A DNA stretch of 64,000 nt from the NCBI RefSeq assembly GCF_023822065.1, contig NZ_CP084930.1, positions 1,814,001-1,878,000 on the forward strand, in the 5' to 3' direction. Below the pieces are notes generated by a model. That model saw only the letters and a program-made list of their open reading frames with translations, did not search any database and was not told the DNA's origin. Source of the stretch: Sphingomonas morindae (GTDB lineage Bacteria > Pseudomonadota > Alphaproteobacteria > Sphingomonadales > Sphingomonadaceae). This document shows positions 55,934-64,000 of this stretch, in pieces (within the stretch, counting starts at the first letter, position 1; each line of letters opens with the position of its first letter). The position numbers and the translations under genes are program-made.

Positions 55934-57093
55934 GAAAGAGGCTCGATCGTCATTTGATGCTTGTCCAGGTCGAGGATGAGACGTCCGCGCCGGTGCTCCC
56001 GCAGAAAGCGGAACGCCGCATAGCCTTGCAGGATGGCTTCTTCCCAAAGCCATAACGGACACCGCTCGGCCTCGTAGCCCGTCACGAACTGGCGGACGTG
56101 TTTCAGCAGGTCGAACGGCAGATCGCCCGGCTTCATACCGGCGAAAAGGTCGAGTTCAATCGCCTGCCCGAAGATCCAGGTGGTGATGCCCTCTTCAATC
56201 AGCGTGGCGCGTGCGCCATCCTGCGCCTCGTCGACCTTCGGCGCCGATTTCCTTTTGAGACGGAAAAGCGCGCGGATGACCGGAGACCACCCCAACACCG
56301 CGACGTAGGCGTAATGGAAAGCGTCGTGGAAGCGATAGTCATCGGCGGTCATCGCATTGTCGGTCAGGCGGTCGCCGATATTGATGCCGTTGCATCGCTG
56401 GAACACGAACGTCCGTCCGCGGACTTGGCGCTCGAAAATCTCGACGATGAGCTTGCGCGGAAGGCGCTCTTCCGGCTCTGCGTTGGTGTCGAGAGGCTCA
56501 GGATAGCGCCGCTCGCGTGGCCAACGGTCCGCAATCTTCGCGAGATTTTTCACCGCGGCCGCCTCAAGCGTGACACCAGCCTCGTTAGCCGCTTGAATGA
56601 GAGTTTTTGCGACGGCCACCAGTTGGTTGCGGGGTAGACTGTCGCGCCTCGCCGAGCCTTGCTCCTGAAGTTCCGTGACGAGAAGACCGACTTCGCCTGC
56701 AAGCTTCAGCAACGTGCGCTCGAACGCGGCGGTCGGTTCACCAGCTCGGGTCATCACCGCAGGTTGCAACGCAGCCAGCGTGATGGCGACGCTCGCGTCA
56801 ATGCTGGGCGCAGCCTCCGCGAAGACCTCCGGCAAGGGCGCGCCGGCACGGGACGTCACTGCCGCCATGTACCAGAGAACGTCACCAAGCTCCTCGACGA
56901 CAGCGCCCGCGTAGCCGCGGTAAGAGGCGCGATCACGTTGCTTTTTCTTGACCTCGCTGAGGAGACTACCCGTCTCGCCGAACAGGCCGAGCAGCGGAAA
57001 GGCCAGGGAGCCGCCATCACTGCGCTGATCAGTGAGAGCGGCCTGCGCGGCGTAATCGGCGATGGAAAGCGGTACGAACGTTTCTTGATCCAA
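55930..57093 (-). CDS. MazG-like nucleotide pyrophosphohydrolase with extra C-terminal domain
   Basis: A 387-aa protein. The N-terminal ~100 residues have the MazG metal motifs (FPLLGLFGETGSLLSEVKKKQRD and VVEELGDVLWYMAAV), typical of all-alpha NTP pyrophosphohydrolases. A second related helix (LLKLAGEVGLLVTELQEQ) follows. The ~200-residue C-terminal part (NGINIGDRLTDNAMTADDYRFHDAFHYAYVAVLGW) is a conserved extension I cannot name. The start must be TTG 57093, because a TGA lies in frame three codons upstream and no ATG or GTG is near. It is the first gene of a convergent two-gene unit with the UDG-like protein. Confidence 0.75.
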   Translation of the reverse strand: MDQETFVPLSIADYAAQAALTDQRSDGGSLAFPLLGLFGETGSLLSEVKKKQRDRASYRGYAGAVVEELGDVLWYMAAVTSRAGAPLPEVFAEAAPSIDASVAITLAALQPAVMTRAGEPTAAFERTLLKLAGEVGLLVTELQEQGSARRDSLPRNQLVAVAKTLIQAANEAGVTLEAAAVKNLAKIADRWPRERRYPEPLDTNAEPEERLPRKLIVEIFERQVRGRTFVFQRCNGINIGDRLTDNAMTADDYRFHDAFHYAYVAVLGWSPVIRALFRLKRKSAPKVDEAQDGARATLIEEGITTWIFGQAIELDLFAGMKPGDLPFDLLKHVRQFVTGYEAERCPLWLWEEAILQGYAAFRFLREHRRGRLILDLDKHQMTIEPLS

Positions 57094-57446
57094 TGGTCTT
57101 CACCAGCGCAGCCCCATAGCTCCTTGTATCTTGTGTCCCCCCTTTGCACCACCGATGCATCGGAAAGGTCGGAACCATCGGGCGGACGGGCGAGGCGGCA
57201 GGTCTCACCACGGGTCATCGTTCTTCGAGCCCTGCGGTTGACGCCAAAGAGCACGGTCCCGATCGTCGCAAGGCGCGAAGCACCTTCTGAGCGCCTGTGG
57301 CCTAACCTTGGCTTGGCGGCAACCGGGCAGAGCAGTTCAACGTCGGGGAACGCCTTCCCTGCGTCCAAGCCTGCCGTCGCGGCCGACCCCTTCTGCGGCG
57401 ACACCCCCCGCAACACCCCGAGAGGGAGAGTGAGGATCGAGATTCC
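57094..57446. other. Non-coding stretch between cargo and element backbone
   Basis: About 350 bp with no convincing gene on either strand. It must hold the promoter of the MazG-like unit (minus strand; a GATACAAG -10-like sequence near 57125) and the start of the leader for DUF932. No repeats or tRNA seen. Confidence 0.5.
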
Positions 57447-57448
57447 GT

Positions 57449-57492
57449 GACGGGTGAATGGCGGGAGAGAGGCTCCCGCGCCCGTCATGGAG
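57449..57492 (+). other. Structured leader RNA motif, copy A (upstream of DUF932 gene)
   Basis: Outer stem GACGGGT (57449-57455) with GCCCGTC (57480-57486, one G-T pair); inner stem GCGGGAG/CTCCCGC (57461-57467, 5773-79 of the same line, i.e. 57473-57479) with loop AGAGG; then a GGAG ribosome site before ATG 57502. Copy B at 58815 has the same layout with compensatory changes. Confidence 0.7.
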
Positions 57493-57501
57493 TTCGGTTC
57501 C

Positions 57502-58695
57502 ATGAACATGCAGGTCCTGGATATGCCCCGCGATCGCAGCGGCGGCTACAAGGTGGATGTCAGCTGCGGCGAGCGGATCGGCCGGGTCTCATCGGAGTGG
57601 TTCTCGCGACCGGCGGACGAGCGCTTCCTGTCGCTTGGCGCGCTGCGCGACGCCGTGCAGGCGCGCTCTGACCGCAGCCGGACGCGCGTCGTCGAGAGCG
57701 CCCTGATCCACGTCGAGGCGCGGCGCGACGATCCCGAGCGGATCGCGCTGATCGTGCCGGGGGCCGACGCGCCGGTCGCGCCGACGCACTGGAGCTTCGG
57801 CCAGCTCGCCAGCCTCGTCGGCGCCCCCGCCGCCTATCTGCGGCAGCTCCCGGCTCCGCTCGCCGCGATCAACCTCCAGCATGGCCTGCTGACGCACCGC
57901 GCCGAGCAGGTGAAGACCTACGAGAGCGAGAACGGCCGCACCGAGCTGCGCGCCGTCACCGGCCCGGACTATGGCCGCATTTACGATCACGAGCTGGTCG
58001 AGGCCGTGCAGCGTATCGCCGGCAACGGCACCGGCGACACGCGCTGGAAGGTGCCGGGCGTACTCGACTGGTCGACCGGCATCTACAACCCGCGCGTCGA
58101 CGTCACGCAGGATACGACCACGCTCTATGCCTCGGACCGCGACGTCTTCCTGTTCCTGGTCGACGATCTCAACCCCATCGAGGCCGGGCGCCTGCCCGAC
58201 GGCTCGCCCGACTTGTTCTTCCGCGGCTTCTATGCCTGGAACTCTGAGGTGGGCGCCAAGACGCTCGGCATCGCCAGCTTCTACCTCCGCGCCGTCTGCC
58301 AGAACCGCAATCTCTGGGGCGTCGAGCAGTTCGAGGAGATCAGCATCCGGCACTCGAAGTACGCCGCCAACCGCTTCGCGGCCGAAGCCGCCCCGGCGCT
58401 GACCGCCTTCGCCGACTCTTCGCCGTCCGCCTTCGTCGCCGGCATCCGCGCCGCGCGCGAGCGCATCGTGGCACGCACCGACGAGGACCGCACCGACTTC
58501 CTGCGCCGGCGCGGCTTCTCGAAAGCCGACACGGGCCGGATCATCGATACCGTGCTGGCCGAGGAAGGCCATCCGCCCGCCAGCATCTTCGACTTCGTCC
58601 AGGGGATCACGGCGGTGGCGCGCGACAAGCCGCATCAGGATGCGCGGCTCGACCTCGAGGGCAGGGCGAAGAAGCTGCTCGACCGGGTGGCCTGA
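57502..58695 (+). CDS. DUF932 domain protein of conjugative elements
   Basis: A 397-aa DUF932 (phage/plasmid-like protein, TIGR03299 type) protein. Segments: WSFGQLASLVGAPAAYLRQLPAPLAAINLQHGL, ELRAVTGPDYGRIYDHELVEAV, RDVFLFLVDDLNPIEAGRLPDGSPDLFFRGFYAWNSEVGAKTLGIASFYLRAVCQNRNLWG. Function unknown, common on plasmids and ICEs. ATG 57502 fits the GGAG spacing; ATG 57487 is in frame. Confidence 0.85.
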   Translation: MNMQVLDMPRDRSGGYKVDVSCGERIGRVSSEWFSRPADERFLSLGALRDAVQARSDRSRTRVVESALIHVEARRDDPERIALIVPGADAPVAPTHWSFGQLASLVGAPAAYLRQLPAPLAAINLQHGLLTHRAEQVKTYESENGRTELRAVTGPDYGRIYDHELVEAVQRIAGNGTGDTRWKVPGVLDWSTGIYNPRVDVTQDTTTLYASDRDVFLFLVDDLNPIEAGRLPDGSPDLFFRGFYAWNSEVGAKTLGIASFYLRAVCQNRNLWGVEQFEEISIRHSKYAANRFAAEAAPALTAFADSSPSAFVAGIRAARERIVARTDEDRTDFLRRRGFSKADTGRIIDTVLAEEGHPPASIFDFVQGITAVARDKPHQDARLDLEGRAKKLLDRVA

Positions 58696-58814
58696 CATCC
58701 GTGGAGCCGGAAACGCGGGCGTCCGTGCTTCCGGCTCTGCGCTTCCGTGCCTTTCCGGTTCTCCGGTTCCGTGGCGCTGCTCTCTCAGAGTGAGAGGGCG
58801 GCGCTTCGCTTCGT

Positions 58815-58860
58815 GACGGGTTGAGGTCCGAGAGAGTGGCTCTCGGCACCCGTCGCGGAG
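58815..58860 (+). other. Structured leader RNA motif, copy B (upstream of parB-like gene)
   Basis: Outer stem GACGGGT (58815-58821) with ACCCGTC (58848-58854); inner stem CCGAGAG/CTCTCGG (58828-58834, 58840-58846) with loop AGTGG; then GGAG (58857-58860) before ATG 58869. Same geometry as copy A. Confidence 0.7.
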
Positions 58861-58868
58861 TACGGACC

Positions 58869-61022
58869 ATGGCGACAGCCGTTCAGAAGATCACGCTCGC
58901 ATCGTCGCGCGACATCCCCTTCAACAAGCTGGTGCTGAGCCAGTCCAACGTCCGGCGGGTCAAGGCCGGCGTCTCGCTCGACGACCTCGCTGCCTCGATC
59001 GCCCGGCGCGGGCTGATCCAGTCGTTGCATGTCCGGGCCGTGCTGGACGGCGAAGGCGTCGAGACCGGCATGTTCGAGGTGCCGGCGGGCGGGCGCCGCT
59101 ACCGGGCGCTGGAACTGCTGGTGAAGGCCAAGCGCCTCGCCAAAACCGCGCCGGTGCCGTGCGTCGTGTCGGACGCGGCGAGCGGCATCCTGGTCGAGGA
59201 GATCTCGCTCGCCGAGAACGACGAGCGCGCACCGCTGCACCCGCTCGACCAGTTCCGCGCCTTTCAGGCGATGCGCGAGAAGGACATGACCGAGGAGGCG
59301 ATCGCCGCCGCCTTCTTCGTCGGCGTCAACGTCGTCAAGCAGCGGCTGCGCCTCGCCGCGGTCGCGCCGGCCTTGCTCGACGTCTATGCCGAGGACGGCA
59401 TGACGCTCGACATGCTGATGGCCTTCACCGTCAGCGAGGACCACGCGCGCCAGGAGCAGGTGTGGGCAGCAATCTCCGGCTCGTGGCAGAAGGAACCGTG
59501 GCAGATCCGGCGGATGCTGACCGAGTCCACCGTCCGCGCCTCAGACAAGCGGGCGCTCTTCGTCGGCGTCGAGGCGTACGAGGAGGCCGGCGGCGTGGTT
59601 CTGCGCGACCTGTTCCAGTCCGACGACGGCGGCTGGTTGCAGGATGCCGCGCTGCTCGATCGGCTTGCGACAGAGAAGCTGCGCATGCTCGCCGACGAGA
59701 TCGCGGGCGAAGGCTGGAAGTGGATCGAGGCGGCGGTGAGCCTGCCCTACGGTGTCGCGGGCAGCCTCCGCGCCCTCGTCGGCACGCCGCTCGACCTGAC
59801 CGCCGAGGAGGAAGCCACCATCGCCGCGCTCGCGGAGGAGAACGACCGCCTCGTCGCCGAGTATGAGGATGCGGACGAACTGCCCGACGCGGTGGACGAG
59901 CGGCTCGGCGAGATCGAGGCCGCGCTCGCCGCCTTCGACGAGCGCCCGGTCCGCTACGACCCGGCCGAGATCGCGCGCGCCGGCGTGTTCGTGTCGATCG
60001 GCAACGACGGGCGGCTGCTGGTCGATCGCGGCTATGTCCGCGCCGAGGACGAGGCGCCGGTTGTCGCCGAGCCGGAGGGCGAGCCCGGTGCGGTGTCGGA
60101 CGCCGATCGCGGCGATGGCGACGCGGTCGCGGCTACCGCAGCGATCCAGCGCGCCGTCATCACCATCGGCGGCGCGGCGGCGGACCCCGAGCCGGAGGAG
60201 GAAGACGGCATCCGTCCGCTGCCCGACCGACTGCTGGCCGAGCTGACCGCACACCGCACGCTGGCGCTGCGCGATGCCGTCGCCGGCAACCCGCACGTCG
60301 CCATGACGGCGCTGCTGCACAAGCTCGTGCTCGACACCTTCCGCCATCGATCTGGACTCGGCTGCCTCGAAGCCTCGGTGCGACAGGTCTACTTCCCGGC
60401 GCAGGCCGACGACCTCAAGGACAGCCCGTCCGCCCGGTCCGTGGACGAGAGGCAGGCGGCGTGGGCGGCCGATCTGCCCGAGGACGACGAGGCGCTGTGG
60501 GACTGGCTCGTCGCGCTCGACGATGCCAGCCGCATGGCGCTGCTCGCGCACTGCGTCGCCTTCGGGGTCAACGCGCTCTACGAGAAGCCGAACCCGCACA
60601 GCGGGCATGGCATCAGCGAGCATAGCCTGGATGTCCGCCTGGCCCATGCCGACCGGCTGGCCCACGCGACCGGGCTCGACATGGTGGCGGCGGGCTGGCG
60701 GCCGACCGCGGCCAACTATCTCGGCCGCGTGACCAAGGCGCGCATCGTCGAGGCCGTGCGCGAGGGGGCCGGCGAACGGTCCGCCCAGCTCATCGGCCAT
60801 CTGAAGAAGGGCGACATGGCGAAGGAGGCCGAGCGCCTGCTTGCCGACAGCGGCTGGCTGCCCGAGCCGCTGCGCCTCGCTGGAGCGGACACGCCCGTCG
60901 CGGAGACCGCCGACGATGCCGGCGGCGGCGACGCCCTGCCGGCCTTCCTCACCGAGGGTGATGGCGAGGACGATCCCGCCGAGGCCGACGAGGACGAGAC
61001 CGTCCTGCTCGCGGCCGAGTGA
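58869..61022 (+). CDS. ParB/RepB-like DNA-binding protein
   Basis: A 717-aa protein. The N-terminal ParB domain is clear: IPFNKLVLSQSNVRRVKAGVSLDDLAASIARRGLIQSLHVRAV, VPAGGRRYRALELL, then LVEEISLAENDERAPLHPLDQFRAF. The helix-turn-helix follows (MTEEAIAAAFFVGVNVVKQRLRLA). The long C-terminal half is acidic and of unknown role. Typical of large ParB-like proteins of alphaproteobacterial ICEs; likely helps keep or regulate the element. Confidence 0.9.
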   Translation: MATAVQKITLASSRDIPFNKLVLSQSNVRRVKAGVSLDDLAASIARRGLIQSLHVRAVLDGEGVETGMFEVPAGGRRYRALELLVKAKRLAKTAPVPCVVSDAASGILVEEISLAENDERAPLHPLDQFRAFQAMREKDMTEEAIAAAFFVGVNVVKQRLRLAAVAPALLDVYAEDGMTLDMLMAFTVSEDHARQEQVWAAISGSWQKEPWQIRRMLTESTVRASDKRALFVGVEAYEEAGGVVLRDLFQSDDGGWLQDAALLDRLATEKLRMLADEIAGEGWKWIEAAVSLPYGVAGSLRALVGTPLDLTAEEEATIAALAEENDRLVAEYEDADELPDAVDERLGEIEAALAAFDERPVRYDPAEIARAGVFVSIGNDGRLLVDRGYVRAEDEAPVVAEPEGEPGAVSDADRGDGDAVAATAAIQRAVITIGGAAADPEPEEEDGIRPLPDRLLAELTAHRTLALRDAVAGNPHVAMTALLHKLVLDTFRHRSGLGCLEASVRQVYFPAQADDLKDSPSARSVDERQAAWAADLPEDDEALWDWLVALDDASRMALLAHCVAFGVNALYEKPNPHSGHGISEHSLDVRLAHADRLAHATGLDMVAAGWRPTAANYLGRVTKARIVEAVREGAGERSAQLIGHLKKGDMAKEAERLLADSGWLPEPLRLAGADTPVAETADDAGGGDALPAFLTEGDGEDDPAEADEDETVLLAAE

Positions 61023-61033
61023 CGCTGTTCCTA

Positions 61034-61092
61034 GGGAGCGGTGCCGCACCGCTCCCCTTCGTCCTTCCCGGCCCGGCGTCCTGCGCCGGGCC
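61034..61092 (+). terminator. Double hairpin after the parB-like gene
   Basis: GGGAGCGGTG/CACCGCTCCC (61034-61056, 10-bp stem, 3-nt loop) followed by GGCCCGGCG/CGCCGGGCC (61070-61092, 9-bp stem). No long U-run; likely a transcription attenuator or terminator between backbone genes. Confidence 0.6.
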
Positions 61093-61114
61093 GTTCTCGT
61101 GTCCGGAGCCCGTC

Positions 61115-61531
61115 ATGGCCGACTATTTCACCCACTACTCCTGCATTCTCGAGGTGGGTAGGCCCGACAATGCCGCCCGGGCACTCGACATCTACAACGC
61201 GTTCTCCGAGGAAGGCGCGTCGGAAGAGCCGCCGTCCGACGGCTTCCTGCTGTCGATCCAGCCCGGGCATGGCGGCACCAAGCTTTGGATGCACGACGAC
61301 GGCACGGGTGATCCTGAGCGGCTGATCGCCTTCGTCAAGCGCTGCGCCGCCGCCTTCGGCCTCACCGGCCGCTGGGGCTTCCAGTACGCCGGCACCTGCT
61401 CGCCCCCGCGCCTCGACGGGTTCGGGGGCGGCGCGCACGTCCTCGATCTCGCCACCGGCGAGACGGTCGCCTGGACCTACACCGACGGCTGGCTTGCCAG
61501 CGTGCTGGACGGAGGCGACCCCGATGTCTGA
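61115..61531 (+). CDS. Hypothetical protein of the element backbone
   Basis: A 138-aa protein (MADYFTHYSCILEVGRPDNAARALDIYNAF...GFLLSIQPGHGGTKLWMHDDGTGDPERLIAFVKRC) of a type often found in conjugative elements; no named domain. CGGAGCCCGTC precedes ATG 61115 and resembles the end of the leader motif described above. Confidence 0.75.
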   Translation: MADYFTHYSCILEVGRPDNAARALDIYNAFSEEGASEEPPSDGFLLSIQPGHGGTKLWMHDDGTGDPERLIAFVKRCAAAFGLTGRWGFQYAGTCSPPRLDGFGGGAHVLDLATGETVAWTYTDGWLASVLDGGDPDV

Positions 61532-61601
61532 GGTGATCGAGACGCTCGTCTGCCGCACCGACGAGTGGGACGAAGCGGCACGCAAGATTGCCTGTGCCTG
61601 A
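61524..61601 (+). CDS. Possible 25-aa small ORF
   Basis: ATG 61524 opens a 25-codon frame (MSEVIETLVCRTDEWDEAAR start) overlapping the end of the previous gene by 8 nt and stopping just before the terminator at 61606. The tight spacing supports translation; no family known. Confidence 0.4.
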   Translation: MSEVIETLVCRTDEWDEAARKIACA

Positions 61602-61605
61602 TCCA

Positions 61606-61635
61606 GCGCGCTGCCAGGAGGCGGCGCGCTTTTTT
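61606..61635 (+). terminator. Rho-independent terminator
   Basis: A 10-bp stem (61606-61615 with 61620-61629, one G-T pair), AGGA loop and six T residues (61630-61635). Confidence 0.9.
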
Positions 61636-61744
61636 CATGCTGGGCAACCCAGAGGCAAAGCGGAGCCGGGACGTAGTGAGGCCCCGGCGGCGGAGAGAGA
61701 GCGTCGGCCGGGCCTGACCGTTCCTGCTCTCCCGAGGTCTCCCG

Positions 61745-64000
61745 ATGAACGCAATGTTGCCCGTCACCCCGCCGGTCGCATCCCTCCCGCTCGCTCCCGA
61801 GCCGGTCGCGCCAGCCGCCGCCATCCTGTCGTCCGCCGAGCGTCTGCTGCCGTATCTCGAAGGCGGCGAGCGGATCGATGCCGTTGCCCTGCGCGGCGCG
61901 ATGGAGGGCGCCTTCGGCAGCTCGGACGCGACCGGCGCCTGGGACTGGAAGGCGGCCTACGAGGCCTGCGAGGTAGCCACCGTCCTGTTTCTGCGGAAGT
62001 ACGGCAAGGCGCTTTTCCGAAAAGCCGCCTCTCCGGCTGCACGTCTGTCCGTGCTGGCGAAGATCACAGCGCTGCTGCCCACGCACACCCGCCGGTCCGA
62101 AGAGAGCCGGGCGCTGCAACAGTTCAGCACGCCGCTGCCGCTCGGGCTGGCCGCGCTGACCGCCGCCGCGATCGCGCCGTCTGACCGCGTGCTGGAGCCG
62201 TCCGCCGGCACGGGCCTCCTCGCCATCCTCGCCGAGACCGCAGGTGGCGCGCTGATTCTCAACGAGCTGGCCGATACCCGCGCCGACCTGCTGGGCTCGC
62301 TGTTCCCAGCGCTCGCCGTCACGCGCTTCGACGCGGCGCAGATCGACGATCATCTCGACGCCGCGGCGGTGCCGTCCGTCGTGCTGATGAACCCGCCCTT
62401 CTCGGCGATGGCGAACGTCTCGGGCCGTGTTGCCGACGCCGGCTTCCGCCACATCGCCTCCGCGCTGGCGCGTCTCGCCGACGGCGGCCGGCTGGTCGCG
62501 ATCACCGGTGCCAACGTCGGTTCGGACATGCCCGACTGGCGCGATGCGTTCGTCGGCCTTCAGGCGCGTGGTCGCGTCGTGTTCACCGCGACGGTCGCCG
62601 GCGCGGTCTATACCAAGCACGGCACGACCTTCCCGACGCGGCTCACCGTCATCGACAAGCAGCCGGCCGACAATCCGGCCGTGTTCCCGGCTTCGCCGGG
62701 CACGGCATCCGACGCCGCGACGCTGCTCGGCTGGATCGAGGCGAACGTGCCGCCCCGGTTGCCGGTCACGCTGCCGGCCGCTTCTACGCCGGTGACACCG
62801 ACGCCGCGCGGTGTCACCGCGTACCTGCGCGCGCGATCAGCCGCCCCGGCATCCGTCCGCTCCCGGCCATCGACGCTGGAGATCGAGGGCGTCGAGCTCG
62901 CATACGACACGGTAGACTGGACGCCGCCCGAGGAGGCGCACCTCACCGATGCGATCTACGAAGAGTACGGATTGCAGTCGATCCGCATTCCCGGCGCGCA
63001 GCCGCATCCGACCAAGCTCGTCCAGTCGGCGGCGATGGCCAGCGTCGCGCCGCCGAAGCCGTCCTACCGGCCGATGCTGCCGGCGGCCGTCGTGACGGGC
63101 GGCCTCCTGTCCGATGCGCAGCTCGAGACCGTCATCCAGGCTGGCGAGGCCCACGGCGACCATCTCGCCGGTTCCTGGACGGTGGACGACACCTTCGACC
63201 TCGTGAAGGCGGCGCCCGCCGATGCTACGGCCACTGTGCGCTTCCGGCGCGGCTACATGCTCGGCGACGGCACGGGGTGCGGCAAGGGCCGGCAGGTCGC
63301 CGGTATCCTCCTCGACAACTGGCTGCGCGGTCGCTGCAGGGCGGTGTGGATCTCCAAATCCGACAAGCTGCTGGAGGACGCCCAGCGCGACGTCGCCGCA
63401 CTCGGGCTGGAGCGGCTGCTGGTCACGCCGCTGTCGCGCTTCCCGCAAGGCAAGCCGATCGCGCTCGGCGAAGCCATCCTGTTCACCACCTATGTCACGC
63501 TGCGCTCCGACAACCGCGGGGAGAAGCTTTCCCGCGTCAAACAGATCGTGGAATGGCTTGGGTCCGACTTCGACGGAGTGATCGTCTTCGACGAGAGCCA
63601 TGCCATGCAGAACGCCGCCGGCGGAACGAGTGAGCGCGGCGACACTGCCCCCTCGCAGCAGGGGCGTGCCGGGTTGCGGCTCCAGCATGCGCTGCCGGAC
63701 GCTCGTGTCGTGTACGTCTCGGCGACCGGCGCCACCACGGTCCACAATCTCGCCTACGCGCAGCGGCTCGGCCTCTGGGGCGGCGAGGATTTTCCCTTTG
63801 CGACGCGCGCGGAGTTCGTCGAGGCGATCGAGGCCGGCGGCGTCGCGGCGATGGAGGTGTTGGCGCGCGACCTGAAGGCGCTCGGCCTCTACACCGCCCG
63901 CTCGCTGTCCTATGACGGCGTCGAGTACGAGTTGGTCGAGCACCAACTCACGGATGAGCAGCGCCGCATCTACGACAGCTATGCCGGCGCCTTCGCGGTC
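61745..64000 (+). CDS. Strawberry-notch-like helicase/methyltransferase, C-terminus beyond window
   Basis: At least 752 aa, open at the right edge. Residues ~120-330 resemble an N6-type methyltransferase: DRVLEPSAGTGLLAIL and the catalytic N216-P-P-F (VLMNPPFSAM). The helicase part has a Walker A (GDGTGCGKGRQ, K514) and a DExH box D616-E-S-H (VIVFDESHAMQNAAGG), plus YVSATGATT. This layout matches the Strawberry-notch-type large proteins of alphaproteobacterial conjugative elements. CTCTCCCGAGGTCTCCCG precedes ATG 61745. Confidence 0.88.
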   Translation, partial: MNAMLPVTPPVASLPLAPEPVAPAAAILSSAERLLPYLEGGERIDAVALRGAMEGAFGSSDATGAWDWKAAYEACEVATVLFLRKYGKALFRKAASPAARLSVLAKITALLPTHTRRSEESRALQQFSTPLPLGLAALTAAAIAPSDRVLEPSAGTGLLAILAETAGGALILNELADTRADLLGSLFPALAVTRFDAAQIDDHLDAAAVPSVVLMNPPFSAMANVSGRVADAGFRHIASALARLADGGRLVAITGANVGSDMPDWRDAFVGLQARGRVVFTATVAGAVYTKHGTTFPTRLTVIDKQPADNPAVFPASPGTASDAATLLGWIEANVPPRLPVTLPAASTPVTPTPRGVTAYLRARSAAPASVRSRPSTLEIEGVELAYDTVDWTPPEEAHLTDAIYEEYGLQSIRIPGAQPHPTKLVQSAAMASVAPPKPSYRPMLPAAVVTGGLLSDAQLETVIQAGEAHGDHLAGSWTVDDTFDLVKAAPADATATVRFRRGYMLGDGTGCGKGRQVAGILLDNWLRGRCRAVWISKSDKLLEDAQRDVAALGLERLLVTPLSRFPQGKPIALGEAILFTTYVTLRSDNRGEKLSRVKQIVEWLGSDFDGVIVFDESHAMQNAAGGTSERGDTAPSQQGRAGLRLQHALPDARVVYVSATGATTVHNLAYAQRLGLWGGEDFPFATRAEFVEAIEAGGVAAMEVLARDLKALGLYTARSLSYDGVEYELVEHQLTDEQRRIYDSYAGAFAV

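Larger units (their letters stand above)
47948..64000. mobile_element. Integrative element inserted at tRNA-Arg(CCG), right end outside window
   Basis: Left border is the tRNA fragment at 47948-47992. The integrase follows at once, then about 7.5 kb of cargo with base composition unlike the chromosome, then backbone genes (DUF932, ParB-like, Strawberry-notch helicase) commonly carried by alphaproteobacterial conjugative elements. The rebuilt complete tRNA-Arg should lie at the far end, beyond 64 kb. Confidence 0.8.

Overview
The window is very GC-rich DNA from an alphaproteobacterium, most likely a sphingomonad (Sphingomonas or a close relative). This is inferred from protein content: a complete RcGTA-type gene transfer agent cluster with sphingomonad-style small genes (DUF6127, DUF2793, DUF6456 types), and candidate EcfG (general stress sigma factor) promoters of the alphaproteobacterial GGAAC-N16/17-CGTT type. 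Because of the GC content, long open frames run antisense to almost every real gene; these are left out.

Region 1 (1-17.8 kb) is ordinary chromosome. It holds an iron/heme/cobalamin-type ABC importer with a flavoprotein, threonine synthase, a manganese catalase with a DUF892 ferritin-like protein, and a GH130-GH13-GT4 oligosaccharide cluster. It also holds two stress-type proteins (DUF2934, host-attachment family), a GGDEF-EAL protein, a DUF2236 oxygenase-like protein, ThuA-like and retropepsin-PDZ exported proteins, and an AraC regulator divergent from a membrane protein. Candidate EcfG promoters (each one mismatch from consensus) precede the catalase, the GH130 gene and the host-attachment gene, and two small hydrophilic protein genes further on.

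Region 2 (17.8-20.8 kb) is a small accessory patch: a secreted orphan protein, a 3'-truncated antitoxin remnant, tRNA-Val(UAC), a brnT-brnA toxin-antitoxin pair with a palindrome in its promoter, and an XRE repressor with two matching ACCG-N3-CGGT palindromes. Next come an L,D-transpeptidase that appears frameshifted and AMP nucleosidase.

Region 3 (23.6-37.5 kb) is a complete, uninterrupted gene transfer agent structural cluster in canonical order (TerS, TerL, portal, DUF6127, protease, capsid, adaptor, stopper, small gene, tail terminator, tail tube, two chaperones, tape measure, distal tail, hub, peptidase, megatron, DUF2793). The distal-tail gene carries an extra ~567-residue N-terminal module with a glycosidase-like TIM barrel fused exactly at the usual start codon, while the megatron is short.

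Region 4 (37.7-47.9 kb) is chromosome again: OmpA with 25 consecutive prolines, RNA 2',3'-cyclic phosphodiesterase, Bax inhibitor-1 family protein, dienelactone hydrolase, proline iminopeptidase, a LacI regulator, leuCD and an MBL-fold hydrolase.

Region 5 (47.95 kb to the end) is an integrative element inserted in a tRNA-Arg(CCG) gene. The displaced 3' half of the tRNA lies at 47948-47992, beside a tyrosine integrase. The cargo (49.7-57.1 kb) looks like an undescribed conflict/defence system. It comprises a metallophosphoesterase fused to a thymidylate-synthase-like domain and a divergent operon of ACP-like protein, XRE regulator, ImmA/IrrE metallopeptidase fused to a chagasin-like inhibitor, papain-like protease and a second thymidylate-synthase-like protein. 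A convergent pair encodes a MazG-like pyrophosphohydrolase and a uracil-DNA-glycosylase-like protein. The element backbone (57.5 kb on) has DUF932, ParB-like and Strawberry-notch helicase genes, the first two behind a duplicated, covarying RNA leader.
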